Source: CAZOOK01 sp964581385
GTDB lineage: Bacteria; Pseudomonadota; Gammaproteobacteria; Nevskiales; Nevskiaceae
Reading direction: 5' to 3'
NCBI GenBank assembly: GCA_964581385.1
Contig: CAZOOK010000018.1
Coordinates: 52,781 to 116,780 of the forward strand
Length of the DNA stretch: 64,000 nt
Shown here piece by piece: positions 33,902 to 41,893 of the stretch. The notes below the pieces were generated by a model. It saw only the letters and a list, made by a program, of their open reading frames with translations. It was not told the origin of the DNA and ran no database searches. The position numbers and the translations under genes are program-made. Position 1 is the stretch's first letter. Each line of letters starts with the position of its first letter.

Positions 33902-34693
33902 ATGAGTACATCGCAAGTAAAAGACAAGGTTATCGTCGTTACCGGCGCCTCGAAGGGCATTGGTTTGGCGACTGCCCAGGCGCTGATTTCGCGAGGTGCG
34001 AAAGTTGCCCTGCTCGCGCGTGACAAAGACCGGCTGATGGCGGCAGTGGCCGGATTGAAGTCCGGTGACGCATTCGGCTTACCCGTCGACGTCTGCGACA
34101 AGTCTGCGGTGGAAAAGGCTTTCGCAGCTGTTATTGGCAAGTGGGGACGGCTGGATGGGCTTGTCAACAATGTCGGCTTTCAGTATTCGCGCCGCATCGA
34201 GGTCAGTCCCGAAAGCGAGATTCGTCGTCTCGTCGATCTCAATTTTCTCAGCGCGGTGTTCACCTGCCAAGCCGCGATTCCGCTGATGCGCAAGGCAGGC
34301 GGCGGGCGTATCGTCAACGTGTCGTCGGCGAGCGTGCGCAACGATAACGAGTTTGCGCACATGGCGTTTTACTCGGCGAGCAAGGCGGCTCTGGATCACT
34401 TTTCGAAGGAACTGCGCCACGAGGTGAAGAAGGACAACATCATGGTGACGGTGTTCAGTCCCGGCGCGGTCGCGACCGGCAGCATCGAAAACTTTGATCC
34501 GGTTGCCGTCGGCGAGGCGATGCAGGCCTGGCTCGAAAAGGGACCGAAGTTCGATGGCGCGATGCAGGCCGATACCGTCGGTGCCGCGCTTGCGGGCTGC
34601 TTTGAATTGCCGCCCGGTGTGGCAATTGAATTCATGGAAGTGCGTCCGAACATGGTAACGCCGAAGCAGCTTGAATCGGAGTGGAAGCAGTAA
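33902..34693 (+). CDS. SDR family oxidoreductase
   Basis: 263 codons from ATG 33902; an upstream extension lacks conserved sequence and reaches into the preceding gene. The motifs TGASKGIG, NNVG and the active site YSASK are intact, so it should be a working NAD(P)-dependent dehydrogenase. The C-terminal part is shorter and unlike the preceding SDR, so the two are not recent duplicates. Member of the long operon, 73 bases after the previous stop. Confidence 0.88.
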   Translation: MSTSQVKDKVIVVTGASKGIGLATAQALISRGAKVALLARDKDRLMAAVAGLKSGDAFGLPVDVCDKSAVEKAFAAVIGKWGRLDGLVNNVGFQYSRRIEVSPESEIRRLVDLNFLSAVFTCQAAIPLMRKAGGGRIVNVSSASVRNDNEFAHMAFYSASKAALDHFSKELRHEVKKDNIMVTVFSPGAVATGSIENFDPVAVGEAMQAWLEKGPKFDGAMQADTVGAALAGCFELPPGVAIEFMEVRPNMVTPKQLESEWKQ

Positions 34694-34744
34694 AGCCGGT
34701 TTCAATCGGTTTCAGACGCTGCTGCAAGATTTCTGGAGGCTGAA

Positions 34745-35587
34745 ATGGCGATCGGTTTCATCGGTCTGGGTAACATCGGTAAACCCATGGCCAAGCATTT
34801 GTTGAAATTATCCGAGGACGTCTGGGTGTACGACGTTGTGCAGGCGTCCGTAGGGGAACTGGTGAGCTTGGGTGCGCGCGGCGCGGTGCAGCCGAAACAG
34901 CTGGCGGAGAAGTGCCGTGTCATCGGTCTCTGCGTCAGGGACGACAACGATGTAGACAGCTTGCTGTATGGCCCCGACGGGCTGTTCGAAAATGGTCAAA
35001 AGGACAGCATCATCGCGATCCACAGCACGGTGATGCAGGCTTCGATCCTGCGCTGGGCCGCCAGCGGCAAGGCAAAAGGAATCCACGTTATCGATGCGCC
35101 AATCACCGGTGGCGCGGCTGGCGCTGAAGCGGCGACGCTGTGCTACATGGTCGGCGGTCCTAAAGACATCGTAGAACGTTGCCGGTCGATTTTCTCTACT
35201 TCCGGTCAGAAGATCATTCACGCCGGCGATACCGGCGCGGGCATCGCGCTGAAGCTATGCAACAACTTGATGACCTACGCTGCGTTCACTGCAGTCCATG
35301 AAGCCGCCTCGCTGGCCAAGGCGGGTGGTTTATCGATCGACATGCTGTTCGAAGTGGGCCGCTCCAACGGCGTGGTGACGCCGCAGATGGAAGCCTTCAT
35401 CGGCAATCGCGCACGCGCCGCATCTCTTGGTCCCGAGGGGTTTGCGAAGGCATTTGGACCATTCGGCACGCTCGGCAAGAAAGACCTCACGGCTGCGCTG
35501 AGGAGCGGTGAGAAGCTCGGTCTGACATTGCCGGCGACCGCTCGTATTGCAGAGTTGATCGAGGATGTTGTTCTGGACCGTTACTGA
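34745..35587 (+). CDS. NAD(P)-dependent oxidoreductase, 3-hydroxyisobutyrate dehydrogenase family
   Basis: 280 codons. The N-terminal GFIGLGNIGKPMAKHL is the beta-hydroxyacid dehydrogenase nucleotide motif. Then follow DAPITGGAAGA, the substrate-binding signature, and the catalytic Lys within IALKLCNN (about residue 170). The family oxidises beta-hydroxy acids such as 3-hydroxyisobutyrate, tartronate semialdehyde and 6-phosphogluconate. In this operon it may act on a hydroxylated carboxylic intermediate formed after aldehyde oxidation; this is inference. GGAGG upstream. Confidence 0.92.
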   Translation: MAIGFIGLGNIGKPMAKHLLKLSEDVWVYDVVQASVGELVSLGARGAVQPKQLAEKCRVIGLCVRDDNDVDSLLYGPDGLFENGQKDSIIAIHSTVMQASILRWAASGKAKGIHVIDAPITGGAAGAEAATLCYMVGGPKDIVERCRSIFSTSGQKIIHAGDTGAGIALKLCNNLMTYAAFTAVHEAASLAKAGGLSIDMLFEVGRSNGVVTPQMEAFIGNRARAASLGPEGFAKAFGPFGTLGKKDLTAALRSGEKLGLTLPATARIAELIEDVVLDRY

Positions 35588-35637
35588 TCCCGACACAAAT
35601 TAGTTTGTCTGATTCACTGAATTGAGGAGTGCGTTTC

Positions 35638-36399
35638 ATGATTTTTCCAACAGGTGTTGCCCTCGTCATTGGCGGCACAGGCGGAGTCGGTGAAGAGGTA
35701 TGCAAGGAAGTCGCACGCAACGGCGGCGACATCGTGCTCACCTATCGCAGCAACGAAAAGAAAGCGGCCGCGATGCTCGAAGAGCTGCGCGGCATGGGCG
35801 TCAAGGTTGAGAGCATGCAGCTCGACATCTCGAAGGCCGATGATGTCAAGGCCAAGATTGATGCGCTGGCCGCGCGCCATCGCATTCACTCGGTCGTCAT
35901 CGCTTCCGGTTCCAACATTCCGCAGCTTTATATTCGCGATCTCAGCGTCGCTAAGTGGAAAGAGATCGTCGATGCCGACCTGAACGGCTTCTTCGCCGTG
36001 GTCCACGCGACATTGCCGCATTTGAAGAAGGGTGGAGGTGGTTCGTATGTGCATATCAGCTCCGCCGGTTTGCATCGCTGGCCGGAACGCGACGTGCTGT
36101 CGGTGGCACCGAAGGCAGCGATCGAGGCCCTGATTCTCGGTATCGCCAAGGAGGAGGGCCGTTTCGGCATCCGTGCCAACAGTGTCGCGATCGGCGTTAT
36201 CGAAACCGGCATATTCAAGCGCCTCTGGGCCGATGGTACTTTCGACGACAAGTGGGCGACCGCCGTGCAGGACGGCCTTTGCCTCAAGCGCTTCGGGCAG
36301 CCGAACGAAGTCGCGCAAGCAGTCGTGTATCTCGCGTCGTCGCGTTCCGGCTATGTGACTGGCCAGATGATTTCGGTAGACGGTGGTTACGGCGTTTGA
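35638..36399 (+). CDS. SDR-family protein lacking the catalytic tyrosine
   Basis: 253 codons from ATG 35638 (GAGGAG upstream). The Rossmann motif GGTGGVGEEV and the C-terminal VDGGYGV are intact. The active-site stretch reads RDVLSVAPKAAIEAL: Lys is present but the Tyr four residues before it is Ser, and no Tyr stands at the FabI-like position seven before. It may be a binding protein or use another residue. It lies 50 bases after the previous gene. A short inverted repeat ACAAA-TTAG-TTTGT lies just upstream. Confidence 0.8.
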   Translation: MIFPTGVALVIGGTGGVGEEVCKEVARNGGDIVLTYRSNEKKAAAMLEELRGMGVKVESMQLDISKADDVKAKIDALAARHRIHSVVIASGSNIPQLYIRDLSVAKWKEIVDADLNGFFAVVHATLPHLKKGGGGSYVHISSAGLHRWPERDVLSVAPKAAIEALILGIAKEEGRFGIRANSVAIGVIETGIFKRLWADGTFDDKWATAVQDGLCLKRFGQPNEVAQAVVYLASSRSGYVTGQMISVDGGYGV

Positions 36400-36436
36400 C
36401 GATATATTCGGTATCGGCTGGAGTGAGGAGCGATAG

Positions 36437-37900
36437 ATGAAACGTATTGTCAAATTCGAGGACGTCCGTCATTTCGATATCACCGCGGACGTTGTCGTTG
36501 CCGGTTACGGCGGCGCCGGCGGTTGTGCGGCGCTGGAAGCGCGGCGCGCCGGTTCCGATGTGCTGATCCTCGAGCGCTCCAGCGGCGCCGGCGGTTCGAC
36601 GATGATGTCGGCCTGCGAAATGTATCTTGGCGGCAGCGGCGGTACCAAGCTGCAAAAGGAGCTTGGCTTCGAAGACTCCACCGAGAATTTTTACAATTAC
36701 CTCAAGGCCTGCTTCGATCCTTACGTCGATGAAGAGCGGCTGCGTGAATTCGTCGATGGTGCGGCTGCGCATTTCGACTGGATGGAGGAGCTCGGTGTTC
36801 CTTACAAGCGCGGCTTCTTCGCCGGTCGCGACGTGGTGGCAATGACCGGCGATTCATTGCAATACACCGGAAACGAAAAATCCTATCCGTTCACCACGAT
36901 CGCCACGCCGATTCCGCGCGGCCACCTGCCGGCGGACGCCAACCATGGCGGTGGCATCGTGGTCATGAACGCGTTGACCAAGCGCGTGCAGGAAGCTGGC
37001 GTCAAAGTGCGTTTCGATACGCGCGTGACGCAGTTGATCCAGGATAATTCCGGACGCATCCGCGGCGTCGTCGCGCGCAGCAGTGGAGAAGACGTCTTCG
37101 TGCGTGCGCGCCAAGGTGTAGTGCTGTGCGCGGGCGGTTTCATCATGAATGAGGCGATGACCAAGAAGCACATCCCGTATTTTGATACTTTCGCTACGCG
37201 CCACGGCAATCCCGGTGACATGGGCGACGGCATTCTGATGGGTGTTGCCGCTGGCGGTCAGGCGATCAACATGAGCGAAGCCTTCGTTGGTATTGCGCAC
37301 TATCCGCCGCCGCAGCTCACTTTCGGTATCTTCGTCAACGAAGCGGGCCAGCGTTTCATCAACGAGGACATCTATCTCGCGCGTCTCGGTCACTATGCTT
37401 CAATGCAGCCGACCGACAAGGTCTACATGTTCATCGACAACAAGCATTTCGATCGCCCAGCGTACATGTCGAATACCGAGATCGTGGCGGTCGGCGAAAG
37501 CGTGGCGGAGATCGAAATGGAAGCTGGGTTGCCGGAAGGCTCGCTGCAGCAAACGGTCGCTTATTACAACCGCTACGCCGCCAAGGGTGAAGATCCGCTG
37601 TTCCACAAATCTGCCGAATGGCTCGCGCCCTTTGATATACCGCCTTACGCATTGATCAGCTACAAACTGAGCGAGATCAAACCATATGTGTTCACGCTCG
37701 GCGGCCTCGATGTGCTGCCGACAGGCGAAGTCGTCAATCCGGACCGCGAGCCGATTCCGGGTTTATTTGCCGCCGGTCGTACGGTCGCGGGAATCCCGCG
37801 CACATCCAAGGGTTACGCAAGCGGAATGTCGGTTGCGGACGTCACCTACTTTGGCCGTCTTGCCGGCAAGCAGGTCGCCAGGCAGGCGCGCATTGAGTGA
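36437..37900 (+). CDS. FAD-dependent dehydrogenase, KstD/fumarate reductase flavoprotein family
   Basis: 487 codons, GAGGAG upstream. The N-terminal VVVAGYGGAGGCAALEARRAG binds FAD. A GGST-x-MS motif follows, and the C-terminal AGRTVAGIPRTSKGYASGMSVADV is typical of the 3-ketosteroid dehydrogenase/fumarate reductase family. It is smaller than the KstD-like protein at 23322 and probably a different functional branch. A double-bond introducing or reducing step on a cyclic ketone is likely. It is directly followed by a second Rieske oxygenase gene, a pairing reminiscent of KstD-KshA in steroid degradation. Confidence 0.85.
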   Translation: MKRIVKFEDVRHFDITADVVVAGYGGAGGCAALEARRAGSDVLILERSSGAGGSTMMSACEMYLGGSGGTKLQKELGFEDSTENFYNYLKACFDPYVDEERLREFVDGAAAHFDWMEELGVPYKRGFFAGRDVVAMTGDSLQYTGNEKSYPFTTIATPIPRGHLPADANHGGGIVVMNALTKRVQEAGVKVRFDTRVTQLIQDNSGRIRGVVARSSGEDVFVRARQGVVLCAGGFIMNEAMTKKHIPYFDTFATRHGNPGDMGDGILMGVAAGGQAINMSEAFVGIAHYPPPQLTFGIFVNEAGQRFINEDIYLARLGHYASMQPTDKVYMFIDNKHFDRPAYMSNTEIVAVGESVAEIEMEAGLPEGSLQQTVAYYNRYAAKGEDPLFHKSAEWLAPFDIPPYALISYKLSEIKPYVFTLGGLDVLPTGEVVNPDREPIPGLFAAGRTVAGIPRTSKGYASGMSVADVTYFGRLAGKQVARQARIE

Positions 37901-37971
37901 CATCGCGGCGTTCTCGAGCGCAGCAGCTTGTAAATAACTGTCCGGACGGCCATACCAACAGGAGTTCCGAT

Positions 37972-38922
37972 ATGTCTCTACTTCCGGAACGAGGTGGTTT
38001 CGACAATCCTGATCCGCGTCCGGCGATACCGAACGGCTGGATGGGGATTGGCTTTTCCGAAGATGTCACGGCCGGACAGGTGGTGTCGCGGCATATTCTT
38101 GGGCGCGATTTGGTTCTCTTCCGCGGCAATGATGGTGTGCTATCGGTCGTCGATGCGTACTGCCCGCACCTCGGTGCGCATCTCGGCACTGGAGCGGTTG
38201 TCGAGAACAGGATTCGCTGTCCGTTCCACTTCTGGGAATTCGATGGCGAAGGCCGTTGTGCACATATTCCTTATGGCACCAGCAAGCCGGCCGCCGCGAC
38301 GCTGAAGACCCATCCGTCGCGCGAAGTAAACGGCTTTATTTTTGTCTGGCACCACAGCAGGGGTGAGTCGCCGCATTGGGAGATTCCATCGCACCCCATT
38401 GTCGCCAGTGCCGACCACTATTTCGCTGAAACGCGCGAGCATTTGTTCAAGGGACATCCGCAGGATATCTCCGAGAACGGTGCCGATTTTTCTCACTTTG
38501 TCGCAGTGCATGGATGGGATGGCGTGAAACTTAAATTTGTGCCCGACGCGCACTGCTATCGCGTCGGCTACGACACCGGAGACGTCAATACCGGCTATGG
38601 AGACGCGGGCGCAGTCGGCGTCGATTCGCTGGCGGTAGGGCCGGGTTATACCTACACGCATTACACCGGGGCCACCGAGTGGCTGATGATGACCTGCTTC
38701 ACGCCGGTCGATCCGGGCGTTTTGTATATGCACCAAATCTACTACGCGCACCGTTCTATTCCGCGACATTCGGCGCGTACGCTGATCGATGCCGTCGACA
38801 ATGAATGGTGCAAGGATATCCGCATCTGGGAAGGCAAGTGTTACCGGGAGAAGCCAGCGCTCAGCAACGGTGACGGGCCGATCGCGCAATTCCGCCGCTG
38901 GTACGAACAGTTTTACGAATAA
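37972..38922 (+). CDS. Rieske non-heme iron oxygenase, KshA-like, second copy
   Basis: 316 codons from ATG 37972 (AGGAG upstream; the frame extends further without a site). Rieske ligands are Cys64-x-His66 (CPHLGAH) and Cys83-x2-His86 (CPFHFW). The iron triad begins Asp172-x2-His175-x4-His180 in ENGADFSHFVAVHG, as in KshA. It is shorter than the copy at 27510 (382) and divergent from it, so the two likely act on different intermediates or positions. The end of the protein, IAQFRRWYEQFY, mirrors LAQLRRWYTQFY of the first copy, showing common descent. No reductase gene is adjacent. Confidence 0.92.
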   Translation: MSLLPERGGFDNPDPRPAIPNGWMGIGFSEDVTAGQVVSRHILGRDLVLFRGNDGVLSVVDAYCPHLGAHLGTGAVVENRIRCPFHFWEFDGEGRCAHIPYGTSKPAAATLKTHPSREVNGFIFVWHHSRGESPHWEIPSHPIVASADHYFAETREHLFKGHPQDISENGADFSHFVAVHGWDGVKLKFVPDAHCYRVGYDTGDVNTGYGDAGAVGVDSLAVGPGYTYTHYTGATEWLMMTCFTPVDPGVLYMHQIYYAHRSIPRHSARTLIDAVDNEWCKDIRIWEGKCYREKPALSNGDGPIAQFRRWYEQFYE

Positions 38923-38976
38923 GCACGGCGGCTCGACAGTTGCGTCCCGATCGATGCCCGCAACCCGGAGCGAGGA

Positions 38977-40056
38977 ATGCCTAAACTTCGAATTATCCAC
39001 TGCGGCACCGGCGTCGCCGGCAAGCAGGCACTGAAGGCGATTCTCGCCAATCCGTCGTTGGACCTCGCTGGACTACTGGTTCATAGCACCGGCAACGTTG
39101 GTCGCAAAGCGGTCGATCTTGCCGATGTGAAGGACAGCCGCTGCGAAGCACTGGCGACGGATGATTTCGGGCAGATCTTAAAAATCAAGGCCGACGCCGT
39201 CTGCTACATGATGCTCCTGCCGGATGTGGATCGCATTTGTGCGCTGCTCGCATCCGGCAAGAACGTGGTGACCACCGCCGGGTTGATGTGCCCTTCGTGG
39301 CAGTCACCCGAATTGCAGCGGCGTCTCGATGAAGCGTGCAAGAAAGGCGACTCGTCGTTCTATGTGACCGGTATCAACCCGGGCTGGGTCGACGAAGTGC
39401 TGCCGCTCACGATGTCGGCGCTGTGCCGCCGGGTGCGTCAGATACATATCCGTGAGTATGCAGATTGCTCGAAATATCCGGCACCGCACATTCTCAGCGT
39501 CATGGGTTTCGGCCGGCCGATCGAGGATATCCAGACCGGCAAGCTGCCAGACCTCGCGATCATGCGTGAATTCTTCACACAGTCTGTCGCCGCGCTTGCG
39601 CATGGGCTGGAACTGCAGCTCGACGAGATCACGGAGTCGCGCGATTTTGTGTTTGCGCCGAATGCCTACGACATCAAGGCCGGTCATATTCCGAAAGGGA
39701 CCATTGCCGGTCAGCGCTGGCGCTGGGTCGGGCGCGCGGGCGGCATCGAGCGTATCGTGCAGGAAACATTCTGGATCACCGCATTCGATCTCGGTGAGGA
39801 CTGGCCGAAATCCGGTGAGCACCAGAACGATACGCAGTGGCGGGTCACCATCGAAGGGTCGCCGTCGCTGCGCTGCACTTTCGAGCCGCGCTACACGTTT
39901 TTAGACAAGGCGCTCGACTTCATTCCCGACTACAACCCATCCGGTCTCGCCACTGCGATGGCTGCGGTCAACAGTCTGGTTCCACTGTGCGGAGCCAAGA
40001 ATGGCGTGCTGACCAGCGTTGATCTGCCGTTGCCTCGTTGCCGGCAGATGCAATGA
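38977..40056 (+). CDS. DapB-like NAD(P)-binding dehydrogenase, copy 1
   Basis: 359 codons. The N-terminal Rossmann segment RIIHCGTGVAGKQAL and the overall pattern (KNVVTTAGL, GINPGWVDEVLPLTMS) belong to the dihydrodipicolinate-reductase-like/2,4-diaminopentanoate dehydrogenase superfamily, often annotated as NAD(P)H-dependent amine dehydrogenase. It is paralogous along its length to 40568. Its stop overlaps the start of the EXPERA-like gene by ATGA at 40053. The actual substrate is unknown; catalysis on an amine is not supported by the context. Confidence 0.82.
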   Translation: MPKLRIIHCGTGVAGKQALKAILANPSLDLAGLLVHSTGNVGRKAVDLADVKDSRCEALATDDFGQILKIKADAVCYMMLLPDVDRICALLASGKNVVTTAGLMCPSWQSPELQRRLDEACKKGDSSFYVTGINPGWVDEVLPLTMSALCRRVRQIHIREYADCSKYPAPHILSVMGFGRPIEDIQTGKLPDLAIMREFFTQSVAALAHGLELQLDEITESRDFVFAPNAYDIKAGHIPKGTIAGQRWRWVGRAGGIERIVQETFWITAFDLGEDWPKSGEHQNDTQWRVTIEGSPSLRCTFEPRYTFLDKALDFIPDYNPSGLATAMAAVNSLVPLCGAKNGVLTSVDLPLPRCRQMQ

Positions 40057-40571
40057 AAGGTTTCCGTCAGTCGCCGTTTCCGAAGTGGGACCGGTTCTTC
40101 TTCGGCGCATTCGCACTGTTCGTGCTCGTCGCGTTCGTCCACGAGCCTCTGTTCTATCTCTACTGCGGCTGGGACGGCCTGCGCCATAACACCTGTACCA
40201 ACCAGACCATCGCGGATATCTGGATCGGCTACGCGAAGTCCGACCCGGTGTACTTCGACATGCCGTTATGGATGGCGCTGATGATCGGTTTCGATTCGGT
40301 GCTGCTGAGTCCGTTCTATCTCTACTCGCTGTATGCGCTCGGCGCCGGCAAGGTCGATACTCCATTCTATCGCGCGTGTGGTTACACGGTCAGTGGCGCA
40401 CTGATCTACGCGATGGTGCTGTACATCGTCTGGGAAGTCATGCAGGCGGATGTCTACCACACCGCACTGGTGCCGGTGATCACCTACAACATTCCATGGG
40501 GCATGGTGCCGTTGTTGCTGGTGTTCCGACTCTACTACGGTGCGAAAAAAATCGGAGAGCGGCACGCATGA
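40053..40571 (+). CDS. Four-helix membrane protein, EXPERA (EBP/TMEM97)-like, copy 2
   Basis: 172 codons from ATG 40053, which overlaps the upstream stop (ATGA). Four membrane helices lie at about 17-36, 72-98, 108-130 and 144-160. The order WxGY, SDP, MPLWMALMIGFDSVLLSPFYLY, then YAMVLYIVWE and MVPLLLVF matches the EXPERA layout of TMEM97/EBP: acidic residue after the first loop, acidic residue in helix 2. It is a paralogue of the 30504 protein, with about the same length. It lies between two DapB-like genes with overlaps at both ends, so the three proteins are made in fixed ratio and may work together on a membrane-embedded substrate. Function unproven. Confidence 0.6.
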   Translation: MKGFRQSPFPKWDRFFFGAFALFVLVAFVHEPLFYLYCGWDGLRHNTCTNQTIADIWIGYAKSDPVYFDMPLWMALMIGFDSVLLSPFYLYSLYALGAGKVDTPFYRACGYTVSGALIYAMVLYIVWEVMQADVYHTALVPVITYNIPWGMVPLLLVFRLYYGAKKIGERHA

Positions 40572-41644
40572 AGAAGTATCGAGTCATTCAGTACGCGACC
40601 GGTGGTGTTGGCAAACAAGCACTGATTGCGCTGGCTGACCATCCGCAGCTGCAGCTCGTCGGTCTGCTTGTCCACAGCAAGGACAAGGTCGGCAAGGATG
40701 CGGGCACGCTCGCCGGTATCGCGCCGATTGATGTGGCGGCGACCGATGACATAGAGAAGATCATTGCAATGGACGCCGACTGCGTGTCCTACAACGCGCT
40801 GTGGCCGGACGTCGATCTGATCTGCCGCATGCTCGAATCCGGAAAGAACGTCGTCACTACATCGGGACTGCTGTACCCGAAATTTTTCGGGCAGGCGCTT
40901 GTCGATCGCCTCGAAGCCTCGTGCAGGAAAGGCGGCACCTCGGTACACGGCACCGGCATCAACCCCGGCTTCAGCGGCGAAGTGCTGCCGCTGACGATGT
41001 CCGTGCTGAGCCGCCGCATCGATGAGGTTTACGTGCGCGAGTTTGCCGATTTTCGTACCTACAACTCTCCGGAGCTGAATCACAACCTGTTGAGTTTCGG
41101 TCGCACGCTGGAGTATGCGAAGGCCAACAAGCATCCGAATTTCGATTTGATGATGCAGTTCTTCCATCAATCGATCGCCATGGTCGCCGACGGACTAGGC
41201 GTGAAGCTCGATCGTATCGAACAGACCGAAGAGCATGGCATCACACCGGGTGGCGCGGTCATCGAATCGGGGTCGATTCCACCCGGTACCATCGGCGGTA
41301 TCAAGACCCGCTTCGCCGGCGTCGTGCGCGGCAAGCCGATGATCATCATTCAGCTCGTCTGGGTCGCGACCTACGACATGGGCGAAGGCTGGCCTGGAGC
41401 GAAGGACGCCAGCAACCATACGCAATGGAGTGTCACCATCGAAGGTGAGCCTTCGCTGCGTTGCACCTTTGAACAGGCCACGACGTTCGAAGACAGGCAT
41501 GTCGAACAGGCACATACCGAACCGGCGATGATCTGCACCGCGATGCATGCGATCAACGCAATCCCCTATGTCTGCGATGCGTCGCCGGGGATCAAGACAT
41601 TTCTCGATCTGCCGTTGATGGCGGGGCGCTATTCGCTGAGATGA
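40568..41644 (+). CDS. DapB-like NAD(P)-binding dehydrogenase, copy 2
   Basis: 358 codons from ATG 40568, overlapping the previous stop by ATGA. The Rossmann segment YATGGVGKQAL and the motifs KNVVTTSGL and GINPGFSGEVLPLTMS align with those of the copy at 38977. It ends the long same-strand run from 30504. The two copies are clearly diverged and probably not redundant. No promoter-like or terminator-like structure separates them. Confidence 0.82.
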   Translation: MKKYRVIQYATGGVGKQALIALADHPQLQLVGLLVHSKDKVGKDAGTLAGIAPIDVAATDDIEKIIAMDADCVSYNALWPDVDLICRMLESGKNVVTTSGLLYPKFFGQALVDRLEASCRKGGTSVHGTGINPGFSGEVLPLTMSVLSRRIDEVYVREFADFRTYNSPELNHNLLSFGRTLEYAKANKHPNFDLMMQFFHQSIAMVADGLGVKLDRIEQTEEHGITPGGAVIESGSIPPGTIGGIKTRFAGVVRGKPMIIIQLVWVATYDMGEGWPGAKDASNHTQWSVTIEGEPSLRCTFEQATTFEDRHVEQAHTEPAMICTAMHAINAIPYVCDASPGIKTFLDLPLMAGRYSLR

Positions 41645-41893
41645 TTCTTTAAATTCTCAACATTGATGTTGCGCAGCTCGCCACGACAAAAAAACAAGTG
41701 ACGTGCATCGCATGCGATCACGCTTGGTCGAGCATGGCCGTAGCGCATCGGTTTTTGCTTTCAGCCGTTTTGTGACGTGGTTCACAGTGCCACCCCCTTG
41801 GTCTCTGTATATTGCATGGACTGCCTGTCCCAAATGAAGTCATTCAACGATCGGGGACCGGCTATGCAACCTAGATTGGCAGGGGAGAAGGAA

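Noticed and set aside
40268..40567. A 100-codon N-terminal extension of the second DapB-like protein
   Set aside because: It lies inside the EXPERA-like gene in another frame and lacks conserved sequence; ATG 40568 with ATGA overlap is the natural start.
18674..41644. Reading the cluster as a sterol biosynthesis locus because of EBP-like proteins
   Set aside because: There is no squalene epoxidase, oxidosqualene cyclase or reductase set, while the oxidative and KstD-like genes point to degradation or modification.
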